Shown here: piece by piece, positions 52,460 to 62,153 of the stretch
Numbering within the stretch: position 1 is the first letter of the stretch
Layout: each line of letters starts with the position of its first letter
Origin: Roseburia_C amylophila
Lineage (GTDB): Bacteria; Bacillota; Clostridia; Lachnospirales; Lachnospiraceae
Assembly: GCF_025567465.1 (NCBI RefSeq)
Contig: NZ_JAOQKI010000002.1
Span: forward strand, 62,001 to 126,000
DNA length: 64,000 bases
Reading direction: 5' to 3'
Position numbers and translations under genes: made by a program
The notes under the pieces: generated by a model
Database searches by the model: none
What the model saw: only the letters and a program-made list of their open reading frames with translations
Told to the model about the DNA's origin: nothing

Positions 52460-53779
52460 CTATATCAGCGCATGAACATAATAAAAACTTGCTGCAGATA
52501 TCAATATGAAAAACATATAAATTCCACCGTATAACATACGATTTACTTTTTGTGGTATCTTTTCAAGTACCAAAGTCAGTCCTGTCGTGACAAAATATAG
52601 AAACGGAATCAGCATCGGCATCAGATACCGCCCCTGTGGCTGATAGTCACTATAAAAAGAATAATAAATACTCAATCCGCATGGAATTACCATGCATATC
52701 AGAAATGTGATATGCAGCAGTCTGTCTGACGAAAATATTTTTCTTTTCCACCCGCCTGCCAGATAGCCAATAATTCCAGCAAGAAAAAGTATTCCAATCC
52801 CCAGATAGCCCCTGCCCATCAGATTCCAGTCGCAGGTCCTTAATATTCCAATAAAGCTAATCAGTGATGTTCTCAGCCAGCCGGAAGTAAATAACATCTG
52901 ATGCCATGACCAGCCCTGATGATATGGCGTCGGCCGTTCTGACGGACGGAATCCCGGCTGTGCATACATTTCCCCATATTTATCCGTTGTTCGAAGTCCA
53001 AGGAAATCACCATCATATAATATTGCACTCCGGATAAACCACCAGCCAGCTAAAAGTATTGCTACAATAGCAATTACTGCTGCCATCCTGAACATCCGAT
53101 GCATGTCAGTTCTTTTTCCTTCACCTTCTATTTGCCTTTCCTTCCAGTAGGAAATAAAGAAAAACGGTATACTCATCAAAAGATAACCGTAGGCATTATA
53201 ATAAGATAATGCACATAACCCTATTCCAGTTCCTAATAGGATACAGCTTTTCCAGTCCCAGTGTCTGTCCCTGCCCCTAAGCCAGGCATAAATAATCCAT
53301 GCAATTGTAAATAATGCAAAGGAATCATTATTCAGATAACTTCCAAGATACATTACCTGGGGCAGCAGGGTTCCAGACATTACGAACAAAAATCTGCTTC
53401 TATTGGTTTGAAATAAGTACTCTCCTATCTGAAACATCAAATATGCCATTCCGGTTATGGAAAGTACACTGGTGAATCTGACTGCCACATACAGCCAATA
53501 CACATTTGTGGTAAATAAAAAAGCTATTTTCAAAAAAACTCCACTTATCATATATGACAGAATCGGAGTAAATCCATATGATATTCCCCAGATTGGATTT
53601 CTTAGCGCCGGGTCCGTTCCATCAGGAAGCTTTCCATGGGACGCTATATAATTACAGATATCATATTTCATTGCTTCATCCGGCCCGCTTCCGGAAGTAG
53701 TTGCCATACTCCAAATTGTCAATGCCAGAAATAAACATATTAAATACCCTCTTTTCAGAGTCTGATTTGTCTTTTCCAT
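52460..53779 (-). CDS. Polytopic membrane glycosyltransferase-like protein (DUF2142/GT-C type)
   Basis: A 439-residue protein with about eleven membrane helices. The short loop after the first helix carries SGPDEAMKYDI, where an acidic pair in this place is typical of GT-C glycosyltransferases and of DUF2142 proteins; a large outside loop (YDGDFLGLRTTDKYGEMY) lies in the second half and RYLMPMLIPFLYF near the end. GT-C enzymes move sugars from polyprenyl phosphate carriers on the outer membrane face. The next gene, divergent, is a DPM1-like GT2 that could make such a carrier. The start at 53779 follows AAAAGG. Confidence 0.7.
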   Translation of the reverse strand: MEKTNQTLKRGYLICLFLALTIWSMATTSGSGPDEAMKYDICNYIASHGKLPDGTDPALRNPIWGISYGFTPILSYMISGVFLKIAFLFTTNVYWLYVAVRFTSVLSITGMAYLMFQIGEYLFQTNRSRFLFVMSGTLLPQVMYLGSYLNNDSFALFTIAWIIYAWLRGRDRHWDWKSCILLGTGIGLCALSYYNAYGYLLMSIPFFFISYWKERQIEGEGKRTDMHRMFRMAAVIAIVAILLAGWWFIRSAILYDGDFLGLRTTDKYGEMYAQPGFRPSERPTPYHQGWSWHQMLFTSGWLRTSLISFIGILRTCDWNLMGRGYLGIGILFLAGIIGYLAGGWKRKIFSSDRLLHITFLICMVIPCGLSIYYSFYSDYQPQGRYLMPMLIPFLYFVTTGLTLVLEKIPQKVNRMLYGGIYMFFILISAASFYYVHALI

Positions 53780-53828
53780 TCTCATTTCCTTTTCATTATT
53801 AATTTCTTCTTCATGATGAATCGTTGGT

Positions 53829-53857
53829 ATTATACTCCTGAAAACTTATCCAGACAA
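53829..53857 (-). promoter_or_regulatory. Promoter of the GT-C-type gene
   Basis: TTGTCT at 53857-53852, a 17-base spacer and TATAAT at 53834-53829 on the minus strand, about 50 bases before the start codon. Confidence 0.55.
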
Positions 53858-53972
53858 CTAAGTGTTCTCTTACTATTTTCTTAAGACTTTCTTTACCCTA
53901 TTGATTTTACCAAAACATACGTTATCATAATAAAGGATTAAGAAGTAATACTTTATGAAAGGAGCCAATGTT

Positions 53973-54947
53973 ATGAAACTATCCATTGTAATACCAGTGT
54001 ATTTTAACCATGATAACCTTCTTCCACTTTACAATGATCTGCGGGAAAAGGTTTTATGTAAACTAGATTGTGACTATGAAATTCTCATGGTTGATGATGG
54101 TTCCAAAGATAAATCCTATGATGTCATCTGCGAGCTTGCCCGCCTAGATACACATATTATCCCATTAAAATTATCCCGTAATTTTGGTGAACATGCTGCC
54201 ATTCTTGCAGGACTCTCCCGCTGCAGTGGCGATTGTGCTGTCCGCAAAGCTGCCGACTTACAGGAACCGTCCGAATTAATCTTAAGTATGTTAGAAAAAT
54301 ACAGGGATGGTAATAAGGTAGTACTTGCTACCCGTGCTGACCGTGAGGAACCTCTTACACAGAAAGCTGTTTCTTCCCTTTATGCCTATATTATGAAGGA
54401 GGTTGCACTTCCCACCATGCCCAAAGGTGGATTTGACAGTTTTCTGATTGACCGCCAAATCATTGACCTGCTGGTCGCAATGAAGGAAAAAAATACCTCT
54501 CTTATGGGACAGGTCCTGTGGAGTGGCTTTCAGACTGCAACTGTTCCTTATATCCGGAAAAAAAGAACCATCGGACATTCCCGATGGACTCTTCACAAAA
54601 AAATAAAACTTGCCACGGATTCCCTGATAGGATTCTCCAGCTTTCCGATTACCATGGTCACTGCAGCCGGTGCCGGAGTATTTCTCTTTGCACTCATTCT
54701 GTTCTTTATTACAATTTACCGGAAAATGACCGGAATTATAACTGCAGAAGGCTATACCTCATTATTAATCGTACTTTTAATGGGTATGGGAATTATTATG
54801 CTTTCCATCGGTATTATTGGTTCCTACATCTGGCGTATTTATGATGCCACCAGAAACCGTCCACCATTCATTATTGATGAACCGATGACACCAAAGACCT
54901 CCATGGCAGACACACAAACTGCCTTACCTAAAACTGAAAATAAATAA
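53973..54947 (+). CDS. GT2 family polyprenyl-phosphate glycosyltransferase (DPM1/GtrB-like)
   Basis: A 324-residue protein with a GT2 domain at about residues 1-220 (SIVIPVYFNHDNL, LMVDDGSKD, DLQEPSEL) and two C-terminal membrane helices at about 230-255 and 265-290. This is the layout of enzymes such as GtrB that load a sugar onto undecaprenyl phosphate. The usual acceptor-site D-A-D is changed: CAVRKAADLQEP has K-A-A-D where most relatives read D-A-D, which may alter metal binding. The start at 53973 follows AAAGGAG. Its end overlaps the convergent MBOAT gene by 20 bases. Confidence 0.85.
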   Translation: MKLSIVIPVYFNHDNLLPLYNDLREKVLCKLDCDYEILMVDDGSKDKSYDVICELARLDTHIIPLKLSRNFGEHAAILAGLSRCSGDCAVRKAADLQEPSELILSMLEKYRDGNKVVLATRADREEPLTQKAVSSLYAYIMKEVALPTMPKGGFDSFLIDRQIIDLLVAMKEKNTSLMGQVLWSGFQTATVPYIRKKRTIGHSRWTLHKKIKLATDSLIGFSSFPITMVTAAGAGVFLFALILFFITIYRKMTGIITAEGYTSLLIVLLMGMGIIMLSIGIIGSYIWRIYDATRNRPPFIIDEPMTPKTSMADTQTALPKTENK

Positions 54948-56379
54948 ACGGACTGCCCTTCACATAAGCCAGACCAAGGATAAGGCCTATCTCAACAAAG
55001 AAAATCACAAGAGACCAGAAATGATTTAAATCCATAACCGGATAAAAACCATTGACGGTCTTTTCTTTTTTCTTTGCTGCCCTAAGATATGCAGCCACTG
55101 TTGCAATGCAAAGAATAATAATTGCTGCAATGGCAAAGCTGTACGGATGTGTAATGCCCGCCCGGAAGCCAAATAACTGTTTTAATACCAGCCATGCCTT
55201 CGGCACATTTTCTGCCCGGAAGAATATCCAGCAGATGCAGACAAAAATGTCCGTTCCGAGGATGGATAAGGTATCCACCAGAACATTTTTCTTTCTCTCC
55301 TGCCCTTTCTGATACCCAGCCAGTTTCCGGAAGCCCTTGTGGATACAAAGAGCCAGTCCATGGAGACCCCCCCACAATACAAAGCTCCATTCTGCACCGT
55401 GCCAGAGTCCCCCTAAAAGCATCGTTATCATCAGGTTTACATAAGTACGAATACGTCCCTTGCGGTTACCACCCAGTGGAATATAAAGATACTGCATCAG
55501 CCAGCTTGAAAGGCTGATATGCCACCGTTTCCAGAACTCACTGACATTATGTGATATATATGGAAGGTTAAAGTTCACCGGTAATTCATAGCCCATACAT
55601 TTTGCACAGCCGATTGCCATATCCGAATAACCGGAAAAATCCATATAAATCTGAATGGCATAGGCTGCTACTGCCAGCGCAACCGTTCCGGAACCAAATA
55701 TCTGCGGACTACGATATACTTCATCCACAAATACAGAAATATTGTCCGCCAGTACCACTTTTTTAAACATACCAAATACAAATATCTGTATTCCACTTTC
55801 CAGTCCCGCAAGTGTAACCTTCCGGTTCTCCTTAAGCTGTGGCAGAAACTCCGACGCTTTTACAATCGGTCCCGCTACAAGCTGCGGAAAAAAACTTAAG
55901 TACAACGCAAACTGCAAAAAGCTTTTTTCTTTTTCTATCTTCCCGGTATAGACATCAATGGTATAGCTCAATGCCTGAAAGGTATAAAAGGAAATTCCTA
56001 CCGGAAGAATCAGATTCAGCACTCCCGGTGTCAGATGAAACACATCACAAAAGGAAGTCACAAAGAAATCATAATATTTAAAAATTCCAAGGACCGTCAA
56101 AGGCGTGCCTACTCCAATCAGAAGAGAAATCCGGCTCTGCCACAGATGCTTTTCATCTTTTTTTACCGCGGTAAAAAAGGAAATCCATGTAATCCCCATT
56201 AAAAGCAGGCAAAGCTGCATATTCCACCAGCCATAAAAAACATAACTGGCTATCAGAAGGATTCCCTGGCATATGATGCGGCGCTTTATTTCCGCAAAAG
56301 GCAGCACCCTCTGTACAAGAAGTAAAAGAAGAAGCACTACAAGAAAAAACAGTAAAAAGCTTACACTTGCAAAACTCAT
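54928..56379 (-). CDS. MBOAT family O-acyltransferase
   Basis: A 483-residue membrane-bound O-acyltransferase related to DltB and AlgI, with about ten helices. The catalytic histidine should be in GGLWHGAEWSFVLWGGLHG near residues 327-345; RWHISLSSWLMQYLYIPLGGN and FSGYSDMAIG are other family blocks. These enzymes carry acyl groups across the membrane for addition to wall polymers or exopolysaccharide. The ATGA overlap with the SGNH gene upstream and the strong AGGAGG site show that both proteins are made together. Confidence 0.92.
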   Translation of the reverse strand: MSFASVSFLLFFLVVLLLLLLVQRVLPFAEIKRRIICQGILLIASYVFYGWWNMQLCLLLMGITWISFFTAVKKDEKHLWQSRISLLIGVGTPLTVLGIFKYYDFFVTSFCDVFHLTPGVLNLILPVGISFYTFQALSYTIDVYTGKIEKEKSFLQFALYLSFFPQLVAGPIVKASEFLPQLKENRKVTLAGLESGIQIFVFGMFKKVVLADNISVFVDEVYRSPQIFGSGTVALAVAAYAIQIYMDFSGYSDMAIGCAKCMGYELPVNFNLPYISHNVSEFWKRWHISLSSWLMQYLYIPLGGNRKGRIRTYVNLMITMLLGGLWHGAEWSFVLWGGLHGLALCIHKGFRKLAGYQKGQERKKNVLVDTLSILGTDIFVCICWIFFRAENVPKAWLVLKQLFGFRAGITHPYSFAIAAIIILCIATVAAYLRAAKKKEKTVNGFYPVMDLNHFWSLVIFFVEIGLILGLAYVKGSPFIYFQF

Positions 56380-57437
56380 CTCTGCTCCTCCTCTCCGATT
56401 GCATCATAAATGCACTGTGCCAGAAGCTCATGTCCATATGCATTAAGATGCCCATAGCCAACTGTTGTATTATCAAATCCACTGGCTACGATATGCTCTT
56501 TCACATAGGCTTCCTCTACGGAATCTGTCATGTCCGCAAAAATAATATTATATTTTCCACATAATTCTGCAAAAGTATCTCTGGTGTCCACACTTGCAGA
56601 GCATTCATAACTACCACCCTCTGTCAATGTCATATCCGGAATATAATAAATCACCGCCTGAACATCTGCTTCTTCCGCTGTCCTGCTGATATAGGCAAGC
56701 AGTTCCTCCGTGGCCGCATAGGTGTCATCACCAAATACATCATATCCGGCATTTTCCGTAATCGTTACATCTGCTTCGCCATTGTTCTGGCTCTGCAGAT
56801 TCTTATACTGCTGATACAATAGCTTGATATAAGGATTCTTTTCTAATACTTCCAGTGCCGGTATTCCGCTTCCCGCTGTCAGCTCAGGCATTTCATGGTT
56901 CAATGCCTGCGCAGCTTCTACCGGATTCATTGCCAGTGTTCCGGTCTCTAACGCAACATATTCAGCAGGCCGATAAACCTTAAGGGCATTTTCCAAATTA
57001 CTGATATTACGGTAAATGGTATGAGCTGACATTCCCACGTTGTATACATACCGGTTGCTTCCATCTTCGGCGTATTTCTCATTTAGCAAATAAGATACAC
57101 AATCATCCTCGTTGACATACAGTCCTTCCGTCTGGGAAGAACCCATCATTAAAATAGCAGTCTTTCTTCCATCCGCCGGATAACTGTTGTTATAACCACT
57201 GTCATCTGTAGTTCCCATGGCAAAACCTTCCGTTCCTCTCGCCCAGAACGTATCTGCCTGTCTTACATAGCTGGTCACTCCATTTCCACATGGTTCATGT
57301 ACCGGAGGGTTGTAATAAAATACGCAAAAAAGCGCCAGAATTGCAAATGCTGTAATTCCAGCTCCTATTACCTTTCCGATAAAGCAGAATATTGTTTTTC
57401 CTGTTGTATTCCCTTTTTCCGATGTTCTTCCCGCCAT
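56376..57437 (-). CDS. SGNH-hydrolase-like partner of the MBOAT protein
   Basis: A 353-residue protein with one N-terminal membrane helix at about 20-45 and an outside domain. It has the SGNH signatures GSSQTEG near residue 97 (catalytic serine) and GHLNAYGHE near 327 (where the D-x-x-H of most members reads N-A-Y-G-H). In AlgJ/AlgX, DltD and similar systems such a protein works with the MBOAT protein to acylate a polymer. The gene precedes the MBOAT gene and overlaps it by 4 bases. The target polymer is probably the glycan made by the operon at 58.8-63.6 kb, an inference from position. Confidence 0.78.
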   Translation of the reverse strand: MAGRTSEKGNTTGKTIFCFIGKVIGAGITAFAILALFCVFYYNPPVHEPCGNGVTSYVRQADTFWARGTEGFAMGTTDDSGYNNSYPADGRKTAILMMGSSQTEGLYVNEDDCVSYLLNEKYAEDGSNRYVYNVGMSAHTIYRNISNLENALKVYRPAEYVALETGTLAMNPVEAAQALNHEMPELTAGSGIPALEVLEKNPYIKLLYQQYKNLQSQNNGEADVTITENAGYDVFGDDTYAATEELLAYISRTAEEADVQAVIYYIPDMTLTEGGSYECSASVDTRDTFAELCGKYNIIFADMTDSVEEAYVKEHIVASGFDNTTVGYGHLNAYGHELLAQCIYDAIGEEEQR

Positions 57438-57523
57438 GGAGAACCTCCTGTCATGATATAAGAAACAACTTTTCTGAATTCGTTTTCCGTCTCTTTTTCG
57501 TCTCTTCCTTATTTCCTGCGAAA

Positions 57524-57553
57524 GAAAAGCTGTCCTATTCCAGACAGCTTTTC
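57524..57553 (-). terminator. Intrinsic terminator after the LCP gene
   Basis: GAAAAGCTGTC pairs with GACAGCTTTTC over an 8-base loop; on the minus strand TTTC follows. It lies 27 bases past the LCP stop and separates it from the SGNH-MBOAT unit. Confidence 0.75.
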
Positions 57554-57579
57554 CTATGAATATTTTTATTTATCTTTCT

Positions 57580-58728
57580 TTACTGTGTCTGGGTATCCGC
57601 CTCTGTGTCCTCTGCCGTAAACGGATTTGTATCTCTTACTGTATCCGAAGCAGTCTTTCCAGACTCATTGATTACGGATTTACTGATATTCTTTACGGTC
57701 TGTGTTGTCTCATAATCTTCTACATCAAATAAATACTGATGCAGTAAATTCACATTGGTTTCCAGATCTGTAGGAACTACTACATCGCCAAGCTTTCCTC
57801 CCATACGCTCTGTGGTAAGCTGGAATGGCCAGCCCTGTGTATCTGCCAGTTCGTAGTCTTTGATACCTGCTGCCAGTCCCAATATTTCAGAACTGCTAAG
57901 ACTTGTGGAAATATCCGGGAATAATTTATCAATCACCTTATTTAATGTAGGAAGACTGGCTGCTTTTGCCTTCTCGACTATTTTACTGATAACGGTTCTC
58001 TGACGCTCGGTACGGCCGTAGTCATCACCACCGCTGTAACGGTCACGGCAATAAGCCAATGCCTGGATTCCGTTCACTGTCTGAAGTCCAGGTCCGGAAA
58101 CTGCTGTTCCATTGGTTCCCATTACCTCATTCATCTCATTGATATATATTTTCATGGTTTCTGCTTCTTTGGAACTAATATCAAGTTCAATTCCACCCAG
58201 TGCATCTACCACTTCCATAACTGCATTAAAGTCCACAGCTACATACTCTTTAATATCCAGATCAAGATTCTTATTCAATGCTGCAACTGCACCGGTCGGA
58301 CCGCCTTTTGCATATGCTGCATTGAGTTTTCTTAAATCGTCATCATCATCTACTGCCAGGAAAGAATCACGGTAAACCGATATCAGTCTTACTTCCTTCG
58401 TATCATTATTAATACTTGCAATCATGATACAGTCACTGTTTCCGGACTCATATTTGCCGGTACTGCGGTTATCAATACCAAATAATGCAATGTTCGTATA
58501 ACCATCTAACAATTCCTGGGTTTTGGCATCAATATTAATATTCAGCTTATCTTCATCCAAATCACCGGTATTATTGAGTTTATTTAATTTAATAATTACA
58601 AATAATGCTGCCAGAAGAATTAAGATAACCAGTACTTCCACTATAAAAAGAATCAATTTTCTCTTTCTTCTCTGACGTCTGGTCATTTTCTTTCTTTTAC
58701 GGTTTCTATTATTACTACTTGTACTCAT
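57580..58728 (-). CDS. LytR-CpsA-Psr (LCP) family wall-polymer ligase
   Basis: A 382-residue membrane-anchored enzyme of the LCP family, which attaches secondary polymers such as teichoic acids or capsule to peptidoglycan. A basic N terminus (RRQRRKRK) and one membrane helix at about 28-48 precede the LCP domain at about 75-300, with IALFGIDNR, SDCIMIASI, the arginine-containing LISVYRDSF, and CRDRYSGGDDYGRTERQR. The C-terminal tail is Thr/Asp-rich. The start follows GGAGATG and a strong promoter lies at 58800-58828. It follows the glycan operon, consistent with attaching its product. Confidence 0.92.
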   Translation of the reverse strand: MSTSSNNRNRKRKKMTRRQRRKRKLILFIVEVLVILILLAALFVIIKLNKLNNTGDLDEDKLNINIDAKTQELLDGYTNIALFGIDNRSTGKYESGNSDCIMIASINNDTKEVRLISVYRDSFLAVDDDDDLRKLNAAYAKGGPTGAVAALNKNLDLDIKEYVAVDFNAVMEVVDALGGIELDISSKEAETMKIYINEMNEVMGTNGTAVSGPGLQTVNGIQALAYCRDRYSGGDDYGRTERQRTVISKIVEKAKAASLPTLNKVIDKLFPDISTSLSSSEILGLAAGIKDYELADTQGWPFQLTTERMGGKLGDVVVPTDLETNVNLLHQYLFDVEDYETTQTVKNISKSVINESGKTASDTVRDTNPFTAEDTEADTQTQ

Positions 58729-58799
58729 AAGTCATCTCCATTATCTTATTTTCCTGATGTTAAACAGTTTCTATTCATTTTTTCAAAACAATTGAAACT

Positions 58800-58828
58800 A
58801 ATATATAACAAAACACTTTTTGTGTCAA
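58800..58828 (-). promoter_or_regulatory. Promoter of the LCP gene
   Basis: TTGACA at 58828-58823, a 17-base spacer and TATATT at 58805-58800 on the minus strand. The -35 box lies directly after the stop codon of the upstream glycosyltransferase gene. Confidence 0.75.
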
Positions 58829-58830
58829 TA

Positions 58831-59535
58831 TTATCCATGATAGCTTAATATCCGTTTTAGAAAAATTAAGCGATTCTTAATCATTACACCCACGCTGTTA
58901 TGGGAAAAATCGGATACATTCTTTTCATGCCTCCGGTAAAGAATCAATGGTTCCTTTAAAAATACCGTGCGGTGATATTTCAAATCACATTTCACACCAA
59001 TCCACTGATCATGCATGGTAACATCCTTCGGAATCGGAAGTACTGCATCCAATACCTCTTTCCGAAATGCCATGCAGCAGCCCATATAGGTATTCTTAAT
59101 AATATTTTTAATCGCACCTCTTCCACTGTGGCGGTAAACAAAAAAGGACTGCATCAGTGTCTCTTTGCATGCAGCATCTGTCACTCTGGCATCATGAACC
59201 ACAACCATGGCTTTCTTCCTCCGGAATACTTCCATGACTTTCTCTACTTTATCTGGCATCCAGACATCATCCTGGTCTGCAAGGAAAATATAATCGCCCC
59301 GGCACGCCCTAAGTCCTGCTTCCACATTGGCAATAACGCCTTCACCCGGTCCTTCCATAACACGGATTCTGGCATCCTGTTCCTGATAGGACTTAAGGAT
59401 TTCCCTCGTAGTATCCAGTGAACCATCATCCGATACCACCAGTTCATCACCCAGTCCGATATTTTTAAGTATGCTGTCTATCTGTTCTCTGATATAGGTT
59501 TCTCCGTTATAGGTTACTACTAAGACCGATATCAT
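58831..59535 (-). CDS. GT2 family glycosyltransferase
   Basis: A 234-residue cytoplasmic glycosyltransferase with the GT-A fold: ISVLVVTYNGETYI at the N terminus, ELVVSDDGSLDTT, and the metal-binding FLADQDDVWMPDKV near residue 90, in the style of rhamnosyl- and galactosyltransferases of wall glycan loci. A membrane segment is not seen. The start overlaps the previous gene by ATGA. It is the last gene of the four-gene glycan unit. Confidence 0.9.
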   Translation of the reverse strand: MISVLVVTYNGETYIREQIDSILKNIGLGDELVVSDDGSLDTTREILKSYQEQDARIRVMEGPGEGVIANVEAGLRACRGDYIFLADQDDVWMPDKVEKVMEVFRRKKAMVVVHDARVTDAACKETLMQSFFVYRHSGRGAIKNIIKNTYMGCCMAFRKEVLDAVLPIPKDVTMHDQWIGVKCDLKYHRTVFLKEPLILYRRHEKNVSDFSHNSVGVMIKNRLIFLKRILSYHG

Positions 59536-60698
59536 TCTCTCTCTTCCTCTCCTGTAAGAAACAGTGTTTCATACTGCTGTACAATTGCTTCCCAGCTATA
59601 CCATTTCTTCATTCTGTCCTTTGCTTTCCGGCCAAGCTCTTCCCTCTCTGCTTCATCCATAGTATCTGCTTTCTGAATCAGAGTGGCAAGATTTCCATTT
59701 TCCTTATTCCAGTACAGTGCGGCATCTTCCCCCACTTCTTTATTAAAGCCCACATCTAAAAGCAGGTTCAGTTTTGTGGTACTGAGTGCCTCAAGAAGGG
59801 ATGGATTGGTTCCTCCCACCTCATGTCCATGGAAATATCCATACGCAAAGCAGCGGATTTCTGCCAGCAATGCAGCATCATACACGGTTCCTGCAAATTT
59901 AATCCGCTTGTCATTTAAAAAGCCGGTTTTCTCTTTTAAACTTTCATAAAAAGCATTTTCTTCCACATTTGTGATGATTACAAGATCTTTTGTGGAATCA
60001 GATGCCATAAATTCCCGAATCATTGTCTCGTAATTATTTTCCGGGACAAATCTTCCGACGATAAGATAATAATTTTCTTTTCTGATATCAAACTTCTGAT
60101 ACCATGCCAGCAAATCCTCTGTTGGTTCACCTGCTTTATAAGATAGTGTTCCATATGCGATAAATGTGGTCTTCGGCTGATATTTATGATATTCATCCCT
60201 GATATACTGTTCAATATTCTTTGAATCACAGACTAATAAATCTGCGTGCTTTACCATTCCCTTTTCCGAATATTTCCAGTATTTACGAATCCATTTATTC
60301 CATTTTGCCCGCATAAATTCATGTCCATCCGGATTTACATAAAGTGTACCAGACAACCGGTGCAGCTGCCTTTTAAAGTGCCCCACAAATGGTCCGATTC
60401 TGCATGCCAGCACATAGACAACGGCATCCTCTATCTTTTCTTTTTTAATTTTCTGAATGCAGTAACGAAATGCTGCCAAATCATAATACACGGCTCTCGC
60501 TGGTCCGATATCCGGCACCTTCACCCGGAAGCATTTCGCATTATGATAAGTAAATTCTTCATTATGGTCAGACATGCACGCCACATGGTACTGAATGTCT
60601 TCACTGACTGCCTGTCCGGTCAGATTCTCTACAAATGTCTCGAACCCACCGTAAGCCGCCGGAATTCCTTTACTTCCTATAATAAATACATGTTTCAT
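59532..60698 (-). CDS. GT1/GT4-type glycosyltransferase with DUF1972 N domain
   Basis: A 388-residue GT-B fold enzyme. The N-terminal part FIIGSKGIPAAYGGFETFVENL is the DUF1972 signature found in rhamnosyltransferases such as Cps2T, which add rhamnose to lipid-linked GlcNAc or glucose. The C-terminal half has YLIVGRFVPENNYETMI and the E-x7-E-like HEVGGTNPSLLEAL. The start at 60698 follows AAGGG, 3 bases after the preceding stop. It probably adds the second sugar after the WbaP-type priming step. Confidence 0.9.
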   Translation of the reverse strand: MKHVFIIGSKGIPAAYGGFETFVENLTGQAVSEDIQYHVACMSDHNEEFTYHNAKCFRVKVPDIGPARAVYYDLAAFRYCIQKIKKEKIEDAVVYVLACRIGPFVGHFKRQLHRLSGTLYVNPDGHEFMRAKWNKWIRKYWKYSEKGMVKHADLLVCDSKNIEQYIRDEYHKYQPKTTFIAYGTLSYKAGEPTEDLLAWYQKFDIRKENYYLIVGRFVPENNYETMIREFMASDSTKDLVIITNVEENAFYESLKEKTGFLNDKRIKFAGTVYDAALLAEIRCFAYGYFHGHEVGGTNPSLLEALSTTKLNLLLDVGFNKEVGEDAALYWNKENGNLATLIQKADTMDEAEREELGRKAKDRMKKWYSWEAIVQQYETLFLTGEEERE

Positions 60699-60701
60699 TT
60701 T

Positions 60702-62150
60702 CTATCCCTTATAAACTGCTGTAAGTTTTGCATCCAGCATAATCTGATATCCCGCTTTTTGCAGACGTCCGGCAAAATCTATTGCTCTCTCTAACGGTTC
60801 TTTATCCAGAGCAATTCCGCCAGCCTTAAGATATGCTTCTTTCTTTATGATACACTGTTCCAACGGAACGGCGCTGACATTCTGCGGAAGCACTGCCCGG
60901 TTGAAATATCCCTTGAAGCAGACCGGAAGTTTTTCAAAAAGGTATCCCTTCTTTCCATCCGGTAATACGCCAATGCCTGCCGAAACTAACTTCCGGTGCT
61001 TTTTAAACCGGACACCTGTCAGTCCCACTTTATTTAAGCAGGCATATTGTGCCAGTTCTTTTCGTTCTCTCTCCCCAAGCAATCTGGTGCGACGGCTGTC
61101 ATAAATGAAAAGATATTCCCTTGTGCTGTTTTCTACCAGTTCATTTAAAGCATCTTTTTCCTTTATTTCCGCAAGATTAATAAGCTCCGGCTCCGGAACT
61201 TCCTGTTCATAAATCACTTCATAAGAATTATGCCCCTGGGCTTCTTTAATCTCTGCCGGGATTTTCCGCCTCTGCACGTAAGCTTCCAATGCCCGCTTTC
61301 CCGCATCATAGGCATAATCCTTGGACAGGGAACTGCCTGCCGTGGAACCACTGTGTATTCTCCAATGATAAAGAATCTTTCGAATATGATAAATGGCATC
61401 CGTCTGCTCCGTCAGGCGGAGCACCAGTTCATAGTCCTGGGCACCATCATAGCAGGGATTGAAATCCCCCACCTTCTCTAACATGGTCTTCTTTACTACC
61501 AGAAAATGGCAGATATAATTATAATGCATCAGCAATTCTGGATTATAATCCGTCTTAAAATGTGGCCGGCTGTGTATCCCGGATTCTGCATCAATTTTAT
61601 CTTCATCGGAATAAATCACCTGTGCATCCGGATGGGCATTTAACATCCGCACCACTTCATAAAGGGCATTGGCAGCCAGCACATCATCATGGTCCAATAA
61701 TCCGATATATTCACCCATTGCCATCGCAACTGCCTCATTGGTATTCTCTGAAATCCCACCATTTTCCAACAGTCTGCGGTAACGTATTCTTGCATCCTCT
61801 TTATAATTTTCTGCAAGAAAACGTTCGATTTTATCAGTAGGGCTTCCATCTGCAAGACACAGTTCCCAGTTTTCATAGGACTGTCCCAGCATGCCCTCTA
61901 TCAGTTCCCGTAAGAAGCATTCCGGTGTCTCATATAATGGTACTACAACAGAAACCAGCGGCATATGTTCAAACAACGTATTCCGCTGCACCTTCCATTC
62001 TTCTTTTGTCACCATATAATTCTGCCAGTTTTTCGTATATTCATGGTCTATGGGCTCATATTTTGTTTCCATTACTTTAATCGCCAGTCCCCGGAGTCCA
62101 TGCTTGCGTATCATTCCAACTGCATATGCAGCCTTTTTCGTTAATCCCAT
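60702..62150 (-). CDS. GT2 family glycosyltransferase
   Basis: A 482-residue protein. A GT2 domain lies at about residues 60-290 (VSVVVPLYETPECFL, GLLDHDDVL as the metal site, IYSDEDKID, GAQDYELVLRL), as in O-antigen and rhamnan chain glycosyltransferases. The N-terminal 60 residues and the C-terminal 180 are not recognised; the latter ends in a region resembling an inactive sugar-nucleotide fold. It lies 3 bases after the sugar transferase gene. The ribosome site is modest. Confidence 0.88.
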   Translation of the reverse strand: MGLTKKAAYAVGMIRKHGLRGLAIKVMETKYEPIDHEYTKNWQNYMVTKEEWKVQRNTLFEHMPLVSVVVPLYETPECFLRELIEGMLGQSYENWELCLADGSPTDKIERFLAENYKEDARIRYRRLLENGGISENTNEAVAMAMGEYIGLLDHDDVLAANALYEVVRMLNAHPDAQVIYSDEDKIDAESGIHSRPHFKTDYNPELLMHYNYICHFLVVKKTMLEKVGDFNPCYDGAQDYELVLRLTEQTDAIYHIRKILYHWRIHSGSTAGSSLSKDYAYDAGKRALEAYVQRRKIPAEIKEAQGHNSYEVIYEQEVPEPELINLAEIKEKDALNELVENSTREYLFIYDSRRTRLLGERERKELAQYACLNKVGLTGVRFKKHRKLVSAGIGVLPDGKKGYLFEKLPVCFKGYFNRAVLPQNVSAVPLEQCIIKKEAYLKAGGIALDKEPLERAIDFAGRLQKAGYQIMLDAKLTAVYKG

Positions 62151-62153
62151 TGC

